A DNA stretch of 64,000 bases from CAWBQO01 sp963790965 (GTDB taxonomy: Bacteria > Bacteroidota > Rhodothermia > Rhodothermales > DASSAV01): contig CAWBQO010000005.1 of NCBI GenBank assembly GCA_963790965.1, positions 117,809-181,808 of the forward strand, read 5' to 3'. The position numbers and the translations under genes are program-made. Shown here in pieces: positions 11,358 through 19,305 of this stretch. The notes below the pieces were generated by a model. That model saw nothing but the letters and a program-made list of their open reading frames with translations, was not told where the DNA came from and made no database searches. Position 1 is the first letter of the stretch. Every line of letters starts with the position of its first letter.

Positions 11358-12446
11358 CTACAACTCCGCCATGATTCCCATTCCGGCGGCGAAGCCACTG
11401 AAGCTGCCGGCGGTGAAAGCGGCCTCCGTGCTTAGCCAGAACCCGTCGGAGAGGCGAAAACGCGGCGAAAGGCCAATGTCGAGCAGCGTGCGCTCCGGCT
11501 CCGCTTCGATCTTCGCGTACAGGCGAGCCTGGGTGTAGGCAGACGCCCGCAGCCACGGGTACGGACTGCGCGTGTACGAGGCGCGCAGCAGGTATTCATC
11601 GGGAAGCGCCCGCCCGGCACCGCTCTGCAGGCTGCCGCCGGTGAGATAATCGCTGCGCGCGCGCGTCCGGTAGCGCGCCACGACGCGGCTCTCGTCTCTC
11701 GCGCGGCGGAGCAAGAACTGCAGCGTGCCAACGATCTTGTTGCCGGCCTGGAAGGCGGTCTCGCCGTCAAGTTTGTCGGCTCCGTAGAGTGTGTACACCA
11801 GATCGCCGGAAAGAGCGCTGCGGTTCGTCAGCCGGTAATCGGCACCGGCCGTGAGCATGACCTCGTCGCCGGGATCGAAAGAATCGGAGAGTCCGTCCGC
11901 CGGTTCGTACGCGCCCCGCCTGTTCCATGACACCCCAATCCCTCCCGCCCACGTCTCCGAGAGCGGAAAGGCAAAAATGACGGCCGGAGCAATGTTGAAG
12001 CCCTGTCCGTAACTCGGCGTTCGGAAGGCGTATGCGTTTCGGCCGATCAGCTGGGACGTTTGGAATTCCTCCGCGGTCAGTCCCTCGCGCCCGACCGGCA
12101 GGTTCGCGCTCAAGCTTGCCACGACGCTGCTGCTCCCGATGAGCCGGTGATACGAAGCAGCCATCTGCAGGTCCGAGAGTCCCCCTATCGAAGCCACACC
12201 GTCTCCGGTGGTCGAGGCGGGGCCGGAGGCGAGGCTAAGCCCGACCGAGCGCGTCAGGGGAGCAAAGACGTAGAGCGGCGAGCTAACCTGGGACAGCGTC
12301 TGGTCGCCGTCCCACACCCGCTGATAGAGACCACCGACGGATACCTGCAGAGGCCGTCGTTCGCGCCCTATGTAAAGCGCCTCAGGCTGCGCCGCCACGG
12401 GGAGGGCAAACAGCAGGGCGAGTGTGAGCAGTAGGAGATGCCGCAT
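11358..12446 (-). CDS. Putative outer-membrane beta-barrel protein
   Basis: 362 residues with a clear signal peptide (MRHLLLLTLALLFALPVAAQ), then many short alternating amphipathic segments and a C-terminal barrel-like end. I do not recognise a specific family; it resembles the transporter/porin-like barrels common in Bacteroidota. A longer in-frame form from a GTG at 12500 would overlap the preceding stop by four bases. The signal peptide favours ATG 12446. It is the last gene of the minus-strand series that includes the two CsgG-type proteins, so it may be their outer-membrane partner. Confidence 0.7.
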   Translation of the reverse strand: MRHLLLLTLALLFALPVAAQPEALYIGRERRPLQVSVGGLYQRVWDGDQTLSQVSSPLYVFAPLTRSVGLSLASGPASTTGDGVASIGGLSDLQMAASYHRLIGSSSVVASLSANLPVGREGLTAEEFQTSQLIGRNAYAFRTPSYGQGFNIAPAVIFAFPLSETWAGGIGVSWNRRGAYEPADGLSDSFDPGDEVMLTAGADYRLTNRSALSGDLVYTLYGADKLDGETAFQAGNKIVGTLQFLLRRARDESRVVARYRTRARSDYLTGGSLQSGAGRALPDEYLLRASYTRSPYPWLRASAYTQARLYAKIEAEPERTLLDIGLSPRFRLSDGFWLSTEAAFTAGSFSGFAAGMGIMAEL

Positions 12447-12496
12447 GGTCCTGATGGATTTAGAAAACGCGCGTGGTGGTACGGGAATAGCCTCGG

Positions 12497-13774
12497 TCAC
12501 TGAGCCGGAGGCAATGGCGGTTCCGGAAGGCTCGCTGTGGCTTCTTCCGCCGGCTCGCGGTTGTCCGGCCCGGGGAGTATGCCTGCGCCGACGGTGGCAC
12601 CCAGCATCCCAAGCCGATCCTCCACGAGGTCGATGGATTCGCTTCCGGCGATCGAGGCTTGAACGATCTCCTCGGCAGTGCCCTGCTCTTCGGCAGTCAA
12701 CTGCGCCTGATCGGCCTTTAGCCGGGCCATGCTGAACCCGGGATCGAGCGTCGCCGCGCGCTCGTACTGCGACTGCGCACCGGCAAGGTTGCCGGCATCT
12801 TCCTCCTTAAGCCCTCGGCTAAAAGCAAGGAACGCCTGCAAGTCGCTCGTGGGAATCTTCTCGATCCGGCCGCGCTGCTCCGCAGACAGTTCGACGCCGA
12901 GTTGGTTCACGATGCTGAAGACCACGTCCTTCTGAAGCCGGAAGAGGTTCTTAAGCTCGTCGGAGAGGGCGTTGGACTCAAAGGCATACGTGTCCGTATT
13001 CTCCAGATCCATGACGCCCGCGTCGACGAGAATGGAACGGCCCGCCGTCACGTTGTAACTGCCGCCGACGATGCGCCCCGCGCCGAGCAGGCGTCCGCCG
13101 CGAGGGGCAGTGCTCGCGTCAATCGCCCCCGTTTCAACAAGCGCCAGCTCCTCGAGCAGCGCTTGCAGCCGGGCGCGTTCAACGACGCGAAGTTCGTCGA
13201 TCTGCGCCAGGTCGACCGAGACCATCTCCGCCAGTCCGCGCGACAGCGCTGCATAGCGCGCATCATCGCCGGTATACGTCAGCGGGAAGACGGCAACGAT
13301 ACGCGGCGAGGTCTGCAGCCGATCCGGACCGGTTTCTTCGCGCAGCCGTCGCTGCATTTCATCCCGAGCGACGAGACGGGCCACCCACCGGTAGCGCCCT
13401 TCCAGCCGGTCGTGAAAAGCCGATCGGCTGGGAACGTCGGCATAGGAAGCATACAGCTTGAACGCCTCCTCCCGCTTGCCCACCAGTTCCGAAGCAAGCC
13501 CGAGGTGGTAGGCCGTTGATGGATCCGTGGCGTTGCGCGCGTACGCCTGGGTAAGATACTCATAGGCGCGCATGGGCTGGTTGGTGCGCAGGTGAATGAT
13601 GCCCAACTCGCGGAGCGCCTCCGCGTCTTCCGGATTGCGGATCAGCCGTTCCGTAAGGGAGGCGACCTGTCGCCTGTAGGCGCTCGGGTCTTCATAGGCA
13701 CTCTCGCGGGCCGAAGAGCAGCCGAGGCCAAGGAGCAGGAGCAAGAGAAAAAAGCGAACCGTGTTGACTCGCAT
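12497..13774 (-). CDS. CsgG/TolB-N-like lipoprotein with TPR repeats
   Basis: 425 residues. The signal peptide ends in a lipobox (LGLGC), so the protein should be a lipoprotein. Residues about 40-130 form TPR-like helices (EALRELGIIHLRTNQPMRAYEYL). Residues about 155-290 resemble the CsgG/curli-assembly fold (AVFPLTY, ELRVVERARLQALLEEL, LLGAGRIVGGSY). A last TPR unit (LAGAQSQYERAATLDPGFS) and a Pro/Glu-rich tail follow. CsgG relatives make outer-membrane secretion channels, but the TPR-fused versions are mostly uncharacterised. It lies downstream of a paralogue at 13846. I preferred ATG 13774 over a GTG at 13795 because of the signal peptide. Confidence 0.8.
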   Translation of the reverse strand: MRVNTVRFFLLLLLLGLGCSSARESAYEDPSAYRRQVASLTERLIRNPEDAEALRELGIIHLRTNQPMRAYEYLTQAYARNATDPSTAYHLGLASELVGKREEAFKLYASYADVPSRSAFHDRLEGRYRWVARLVARDEMQRRLREETGPDRLQTSPRIVAVFPLTYTGDDARYAALSRGLAEMVSVDLAQIDELRVVERARLQALLEELALVETGAIDASTAPRGGRLLGAGRIVGGSYNVTAGRSILVDAGVMDLENTDTYAFESNALSDELKNLFRLQKDVVFSIVNQLGVELSAEQRGRIEKIPTSDLQAFLAFSRGLKEEDAGNLAGAQSQYERAATLDPGFSMARLKADQAQLTAEEQGTAEEIVQASIAGSESIDLVEDRLGMLGATVGAGILPGPDNREPAEEATASLPEPPLPPAQ

Positions 13775-13845
13775 AGAGAACCTGTCGGTAGGCACCGTGC
13801 CGGCCGGGTACGCACGAACCCCGGCGGCGCGGTTGTGGGTGAGGT

Positions 13846-14883
13846 TTACCGAACCGCGAGCATGGGCGCGAGACTGTCAAGCCGGTGCTGCGCCTGCCGG
13901 TACTGCGGATCGAAATCCAGCGCCTCCTTGAACTTGCTGTATGCGCCGCTATAATCCTGCCCTTCGAGGGCCGCGAGACCTTGTGAATAGGACAGCATCG
14001 CGTCGAGCGATTGCGTATCCCGGCCCGCTTTTGCATCTGCCATGGAGACATTGATCGCCTGCGTAATCTGCCGCCCCAGTCCCTCTGTGAGATCGAAGAA
14101 GTCTGCCGGCTTGCCGATGATCTGTTCGGCCAGAAGAATCTCGCCGGTTTCCACGTCCACGAGGCGCGCGCTCATCCACATTTGCTTACCGGCCACTGAA
14201 TAGGAGCCAATGAGCACGGCCCCCGCGCCGAGAAGCTTACCTGCGCGCACTGCCGTCTGCTGATCCATCAGGCTCGGATCGCGCTGCAGCTTGTGTTCTT
14301 CCAGAAGCCACTGCATTCGCTCGCGCTCGATGACTTTCAGGTCCGTGGCACCCCGGAGCTTGTTGATCATCATCGAAGCGAAGCCGCGCTGGAGCGGCGC
14401 GTACTTGTCGAAGTCGTCTCCAATAGAGGCATTCGTGAAGTCGATAATCGCAATCGTCTTGATGCCGTCGCTGCGGCCTTCGACGGCGTAGCCTCCCGTA
14501 TACTCCTTGCGCGCCTCATAATAGGCGTTCATCAGCATCGGTGGCTCCTGCTCCGGATCAAGCTCGACGATGGGCGGCTCTAGTTCGATAAGCTCCGCCA
14601 TTGCGCCCTGCGCCTCCTGCTGCATTCGCTTGGCGACGTAGGCGCGGCCGAGGTACTGCAACGACTGTTTTCGCTCCTGCTTGTCCACGGCCGTGTTCTG
14701 CGCGAGCTGGGAGAAAAGCTCGATGGCCGTGTCGAAGTCGGCGTTCTTGTAGGCGGCCGATGCCTCTTCGAAGCTTCCCGATTGCCCCCACGCGACGGGG
14801 ACACAGAAGCCCACCGCAAGGAGCATCAAGAATGACAGGCGTGCCTTGCACCCTGTAGGAATCGCGTGTAAGACTGGGCGCAT
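13846..14883 (-). CDS. CsgG-like secreted protein with TPR repeats
   Basis: 345 residues with a signal peptide (LSFLMLLAVGFCVPVAWGQ) that lacks a lipobox Cys at the right place, so it is probably periplasmic or outer-membrane. TPR-like helices (about 35-115) precede a CsgG-type domain (about 140-270) with IAIIDFTNASIG, LKVIERERMQWLLEEHKL, AGKLLGAGAVLIGSYS and GEILLAEQI. A final TPR unit (GAYSKFKEALDFDPQYRQA) closes the protein. It is a clear paralogue of the next gene in the operon, and the pair follows a PEGA-domain kinase. A role in an envelope complex sensed or regulated by that kinase is an inference from position. Confidence 0.8.
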   Translation of the reverse strand: MRPVLHAIPTGCKARLSFLMLLAVGFCVPVAWGQSGSFEEASAAYKNADFDTAIELFSQLAQNTAVDKQERKQSLQYLGRAYVAKRMQQEAQGAMAELIELEPPIVELDPEQEPPMLMNAYYEARKEYTGGYAVEGRSDGIKTIAIIDFTNASIGDDFDKYAPLQRGFASMMINKLRGATDLKVIERERMQWLLEEHKLQRDPSLMDQQTAVRAGKLLGAGAVLIGSYSVAGKQMWMSARLVDVETGEILLAEQIIGKPADFFDLTEGLGRQITQAINVSMADAKAGRDTQSLDAMLSYSQGLAALEGQDYSGAYSKFKEALDFDPQYRQAQHRLDSLAPMLAVR

Positions 14884-14963
14884 ATCGTTGAATCGTTTTG
14901 GTAAGTGAAATCGTACGTTTAGATTCCCTGGCGGTGCGCACTGTGGAAGCGCATGCCGCGCGT

Positions 14964-16721
14964 TTAGCCGCTGGGCTGCAGTTCGAATGAGACGCGTGCC
15001 TCGGGGCGCTTGTCAAATGACGGCGCGAGCGTCACCGTCTGCTCGGCAGGCGTTTGGTAGCCAACCCGCGTTACGAGGAGCCGATACGTCCCGGCCGGGC
15101 GTTCCAGAACGACCGGGGCGCTGTCCCCCGTCGGCTGACCGTTGACAAAGAGCGACCCCCAGGTCGAGCCGCCCGTCACCACCACGCTGATGCGCGCCTG
15201 TGCGTAGCAAGTCACAGACTCGTCCGCACGCGGCGTGAGTGTCGTTCGAGCTTCCATTCCAGCCGACCCGCAGGTGACGCTCGCCGCTCTGCCCATCGGA
15301 ACCTGGGTGGAGGCGCCGGACGCAACGGCGCTGCCGTTTACCCGCAGGGGAACCGGCCCCTCCGCCCGAACGGTCAAGTTGACCATGTGGGCAGGTGCGC
15401 TCGTCTCCCCGGGCACGGGCCGGGAGGGACCCGGTGACGGCCTTTCCGCCGCCGGACCGGGACCGACCTCCCCAGGATCCACCTGCTCGTCAGCAACAGA
15501 TCTCAGCGTGAGGGCCATCGTTGCCTCCGCGCCGGGCTGAAGGCTCAGCATGGTATCAACGGATGCGTAGCCGCCGAGCATCAACGCGACGGAAGCCGAA
15601 TCGCCCACCAAAGAGAAACCCGCTACCGGCGTCGTTCCCGCCGAACGGCCATTGATCCACACGACGGCACCCGGCGGCTGCGTCCGAATAGAGAGAACCG
15701 AAGGAGCCGCTTCCCCTTCGGGCGGACCGCCGGTGGACGGCAGCAAGAACGCGCCCAAGGCAGCAACAAGAATGAGCACGCCGCCTATCGCCGCCACGAC
15801 GGGCCAACGAACCCGCTTCTTTTCGGCTTCGGGAAGAGCGCCCATCACCCTCGTTGCGTCGTCCGATGCGGCTCCGTTGGCACTCTTTCCCGATTGTTCA
15901 ACATTTTCGAGGTCCGCGCACATTTCGTGGGCTGACCCGTAGCGCCGGTCCGGGTCCTTCTCGAGGGCCTTCATAATAATGGCGGCGAGCCTCGGCGGAA
16001 GGTCCTTACGGAACTCGGTTGGCGGCACGAATGGATCTTCCACGATCGTGCGCATCGTCGAAAACTCGCTGGCATCCTTGTCGAAAGGCAGTCGGCCCGC
16101 GAGCATTTCGTAGAACGTCATCCCCATCGAGTAGATGTCGCTCCGGTGATCGAGCGTCGCGAGGCCCTTTATCTGCTCGGGGGACATGTAGTAGAGCGTG
16201 CCGGCGATGCCCTGCGTCACCGTCGCGCCGTCGCCGCGGCTCTCTTTGGCGAGTCCGAAGTCAGTAATCTTGACGGAGCCGTTCTTCGCTAGCATGATGT
16301 TCCGCGGCTTGATGTCGCGGTGTACGATCCCGACGCTGTGCGCGTGCTCGAGTCCGGTGAGCATCTCCTTCATGAGCGGGAGCGCGCGCGCCCAGGGGCA
16401 CGGACACGGCAAGTCGAACACCGTACCGCCGTCCACATACTCCATGACGATGAAGAACCAGTCTTCGCTCTGCCTCAGCGCATGGATGCGGACGATGTAC
16501 GGGCTGTCGATCCGGGCGAGCGCCCTTGCCTCTGCCCTGAAGCGACGAAGGAATCCCTCATCATGAACCAGGTTGGGGTCGATCATCTTGATGGCCACCG
16601 ACCGGGAGAGCGCAAGGTCCTCGGCCTTGTAGACCACGCCCATGCCGCCCCGCCCGAGAACTTCCGTCAGCCGGAAGCCGTCGAGTTCCATTCCTACGGC
16701 GGGTGCTTGCATGTTCAACAT
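14964..16721 (-). CDS. Membrane Ser/Thr protein kinase with PEGA domains (PknB/PpkA type)
   Basis: 585 residues. The Hanks-type kinase domain (about 14-275) has the Gly loop LGRGGMGVVYKAED, the catalytic Lys in VAIKMI, the catalytic loop HRDIKPRN and DFGLA. An APE-like segment (MSPEQ) completes the catalytic set, so it should be active. One transmembrane helix (VVAAIGGVLILVAALGAFLL, about 312-331) follows, then extracytoplasmic PEGA domains (RTQPPGAVVWINGRSAGTTP; SLFVNGQPTGDSAPVVL). Its start is 25 bases after the stop of a PP2C phosphatase gene. Kinase, phosphatase and FHA proteins beside T6SS genes form the threonine-phosphorylation control known as PpkA/PppA/Fha, and I infer that role here. 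Confidence 0.93.
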   Translation of the reverse strand: MLNMQAPAVGMELDGFRLTEVLGRGGMGVVYKAEDLALSRSVAIKMIDPNLVHDEGFLRRFRAEARALARIDSPYIVRIHALRQSEDWFFIVMEYVDGGTVFDLPCPCPWARALPLMKEMLTGLEHAHSVGIVHRDIKPRNIMLAKNGSVKITDFGLAKESRGDGATVTQGIAGTLYYMSPEQIKGLATLDHRSDIYSMGMTFYEMLAGRLPFDKDASEFSTMRTIVEDPFVPPTEFRKDLPPRLAAIIMKALEKDPDRRYGSAHEMCADLENVEQSGKSANGAASDDATRVMGALPEAEKKRVRWPVVAAIGGVLILVAALGAFLLPSTGGPPEGEAAPSVLSIRTQPPGAVVWINGRSAGTTPVAGFSLVGDSASVALMLGGYASVDTMLSLQPGAEATMALTLRSVADEQVDPGEVGPGPAAERPSPGPSRPVPGETSAPAHMVNLTVRAEGPVPLRVNGSAVASGASTQVPMGRAASVTCGSAGMEARTTLTPRADESVTCYAQARISVVVTGGSTWGSLFVNGQPTGDSAPVVLERPAGTYRLLVTRVGYQTPAEQTVTLAPSFDKRPEARVSFELQPSG

Positions 16722-16746
16722 GGTCTTCTCGACCTTCTACAAAAGG

Positions 16747-17505
16747 TTAAGCTATTCGGACGATGATCACCGTAGCGTTGTCGAAGCCGCCCTGTTCGTT
16801 GGCCATTTGGATGAGGGTTTCACATGCCTGCTGCGGCGGCTGGCCGAGCACCACCCGTTGCAGGTCGGGGATGGAGATGGCGGCCAAACCGTCACTGCAA
16901 AGAACGAAATGGTCACCGGCACGGGCGGGCGGGACATTCAAGAGATCCGTCTGAAGGTTTTCATCCACGCCGACGGCACGGGTCAGGGCGTGCCGACGGG
17001 GATGGTTGAGCGCTTCCTCCTCCGAGAGGATGCCCTCTTTGCGAAGCGTCTCCGCAACCGTGTGGTCCTCCGTAAGCTGCTCGACGGCATCGTGGCGGAC
17101 GCGGTAGGCGCGGCTGTCGCCCACGTGCGCGATGATCGCAGACGAATCGGAGAGTGAGAGGGCCGTGCAGGTCGTCCCCATGGTCAACTGCTCACCGCCC
17201 GCGAAAGCCATGCTGAAGATGGCTCTGTTCGCCTCGTCGAACCCGTTCTTCAGCCGCGCCTTCACCGAAGTGGGATGGTCCGCAGTGAACGCGCGGCCAA
17301 TCACGTCTACAGCGGTGCTACTGGCGTCTTTTCCGCGCACGTGCCCCCCCATGCCGTCGGCAACGACGTACAAGCGTTCTTCTGCCGGCGTACCGTTCTC
17401 GGGAAAGAGGCCAAAGGTGTCTTCGTTGTTCGAGCGCACCCGCCCCACGTCCGAGGCAGCGCCGACGGTCACTTTGGACTTTGCTTTTAGTTTAATACCA
17501 AACAT
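16747..17505 (-). CDS. PP2C-family Ser/Thr protein phosphatase (PppA/Stp1 type)
   Basis: 252 residues from ATG 17505. PP2C motifs are complete: VGRVRSNNEDTF, LYVVADGMGGH, GTTCTALSL, HVGDSRAYR, LTRAVG, LCSDGL and FDNATVIIVRI. The Asp residues that bind the two metal ions are present. It begins 11 bases after the stop of the FHA-transglycosylase gene and is followed by the kinase, so kinase and phosphatase are probably cotranscribed. In T6SS loci this enzyme (PppA) reverses phosphorylation of the FHA protein. A longer frame from 17574 would overlap the upstream gene and begins with sequence lacking PP2C features. Confidence 0.93.
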   Translation of the reverse strand: MFGIKLKAKSKVTVGAASDVGRVRSNNEDTFGLFPENGTPAEERLYVVADGMGGHVRGKDASSTAVDVIGRAFTADHPTSVKARLKNGFDEANRAIFSMAFAGGEQLTMGTTCTALSLSDSSAIIAHVGDSRAYRVRHDAVEQLTEDHTVAETLRKEGILSEEEALNHPRRHALTRAVGVDENLQTDLLNVPPARAGDHFVLCSDGLAAISIPDLQRVVLGQPPQQACETLIQMANEQGGFDNATVIIVRIA

Positions 17506-17515
17506 GCGAAGCGTG

Positions 17516-19222
17516 CTAATAGGCTCTGTCAGCGGCCACGGTGGTTGCGAATTGATCCGGATCTCCATCTTCACTCAGGTACGGAGCAAGCGGATTGTCA
17601 AAGTCGAACCCGAATAGCCGGGGATCTTCTCCGATAACGGCAGCGGCAAAGATTTTAAGGACATAGTCCTTCGTCTCCTCCGGCATTCGCTCGTCGTATT
17701 CCGAATAGAAGCGCCAGTAGGACCGCGCCTCCGGCGTGTCCGGAATATCTTCGAGCAGACGGTCGAGCTTGGACACCACCCGCCGTTCTCCCCAGTTATA
17801 GGAGGCCATCGCAAGGAGTCCGGAGGCGCGTGCGAGCTTGGCGTAAATGTCGCGCAGGTACCGGGCGGCGGCGTCGGAGGCGAGGGCCGCGTCGTAGCGC
17901 TCGTCTAACGGGTCAAAGACACGTTCGTCCTTGCGCGGACCGATGCGGAGGCCATACGACGCGCCCGTGTCGGGGATGAACTGCCACATACCTTTCGCAA
18001 TGCCCCACCGCGTGGCAGGACCAGAGACCGTCGGCTCGAAGACGCTTTCCTGAAGGGCCAGGTAGAAGAACTCGGGCGGCAGTCCTTGCTTGCGAAAGGC
18101 CTCCACGATGAGGGGCGTATAGCCATTTTCCTGCGCCCGCTGAATACCGAGGACGAACGTCTGCCGGCCGCGCGTCTGCCAGTGGTTGTGAATGACGTCC
18201 TTGGTGGCACGCACGAAACCGGCAGGCATTTGAAGCTCACTCTCATTGAAAATGCGCGCGACCTTGTAAATAACCTTTTCCTCCTCCGTAAGTCCGCGCC
18301 GAATACCCATTTCTTCGATGAACCCGTCATAGGAGCGGCGCTTGCGTTCGCGGCGTTCTTCGAGCAGGTTCAACTGCTCCTCGACGGATGCCCCGCCCTG
18401 CTCCTCGATCAGCATTCGCAGGCGGGTCAACTCCAGGTCATCCTCACGCATCTCGGTAAACAGAGCACCCGCGCGCGCCTCCATTCGCTGCATCTGGAAG
18501 TGTTGAAATACGGCATACGCGCCGATGAGAAGCGCAATCGCGACGGCAATACCAATCGCGGTTCCGTAGGTGCGCTGCTGCTTCTTATGCACCTGCCGAA
18601 ATGCCTGGCGGATGAGGATCGTCCGTTCACCGGCAGGCGCGTTTTCGTCCCCGAAGTAGTGCCTGATGGCCGTATCGACGGAACGCGGCGGCGGCCCGGA
18701 CGCGGTCTGGGGGGGCGCGGCAGCGGCACGCGACGCCACGGGCGCTTTGCGCAGCGGGAAGAGCGGCTCGAACGGTTCTTCTGCCTCCGCCTCTTTCGGC
18801 GGCGCGTCGCCGGGCGCAGATTGCGGAGGCTGCCCGCGCGTGGTGATGCTGTCCACGGCGTCGAACGCGCCCGTGTGCTCCGGCGGGGCGTCGACGCGCA
18901 CCTGAAGTACGGGTCCGGCATCGCCGATCGTGAGCGTCGCCTCGCCCTGCAACAAGGCCCGCGTTATGCGCACCCCGTCCACGAACGTGCCGTTGGTGCT
19001 GCCGAGATCGACGATCCACCACTGCCCTTCCTCAATGACGATCTCCGCGTGGCGCCGACTCACCCGGCTCGAATGCAGCCTCAACGCGCACTCCGGATCG
19101 CGCCCAATGCAGAACGGCTCGTCAAAACGACTGCCCGTCGATGAACCCCAATCCTCTCCCTCGCGCACCCAGATTGAACCGGGCGCGGCTACGTCGGGGC
19201 AGGATGAGGACGGTCTTTGCAA
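17516..19222 (-). CDS. FHA-transmembrane-lytic transglycosylase fusion
   Basis: About 568 residues. An N-terminal FHA domain (about 30-110) has FCIGRDPECALRL, SRVSRRHAEI and DLGSTNGTFVDG. A Pro/Ala-rich linker and one transmembrane helix (GTAIGIAVAIALLIGAYAVF, about 222-241) follow. A coiled coil (MEARAGALFTEMREDDLELT onward) comes next. The C-terminal half is an SLT lytic transglycosylase with the catalytic Glu in LALQESVFEP and the motifs GIAKGMWQFIPDTG and ASYNWGERRV. The topology puts FHA in the cytosol and the enzyme in the periplasm, suited to phospho-controlled opening of peptidoglycan for the T6SS membrane complex. The start shown is TTG; the nearby GTG of the IWVREGEDW segment is also possible. 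Confidence 0.88.
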   Translation of the reverse strand: MQRPSSSCPDVAAPGSIWVREGEDWGSSTGSRFDEPFCIGRDPECALRLHSSRVSRRHAEIVIEEGQWWIVDLGSTNGTFVDGVRITRALLQGEATLTIGDAGPVLQVRVDAPPEHTGAFDAVDSITTRGQPPQSAPGDAPPKEAEAEEPFEPLFPLRKAPVASRAAAAPPQTASGPPPRSVDTAIRHYFGDENAPAGERTILIRQAFRQVHKKQQRTYGTAIGIAVAIALLIGAYAVFQHFQMQRMEARAGALFTEMREDDLELTRLRMLIEEQGGASVEEQLNLLEERRERKRRSYDGFIEEMGIRRGLTEEEKVIYKVARIFNESELQMPAGFVRATKDVIHNHWQTRGRQTFVLGIQRAQENGYTPLIVEAFRKQGLPPEFFYLALQESVFEPTVSGPATRWGIAKGMWQFIPDTGASYGLRIGPRKDERVFDPLDERYDAALASDAAARYLRDIYAKLARASGLLAMASYNWGERRVVSKLDRLLEDIPDTPEARSYWRFYSEYDERMPEETKDYVLKIFAAAVIGEDPRLFGFDFDNPLAPYLSEDGDPDQFATTVAADRAY

Positions 19223-19305
19223 TTCGAACAGACGCGTTGTAGGTGATTCGCAAGTAGATTCTACGCGGTAATTTACGGTTTTCTTAACACTTTCTTCAAA
19301 TTATT

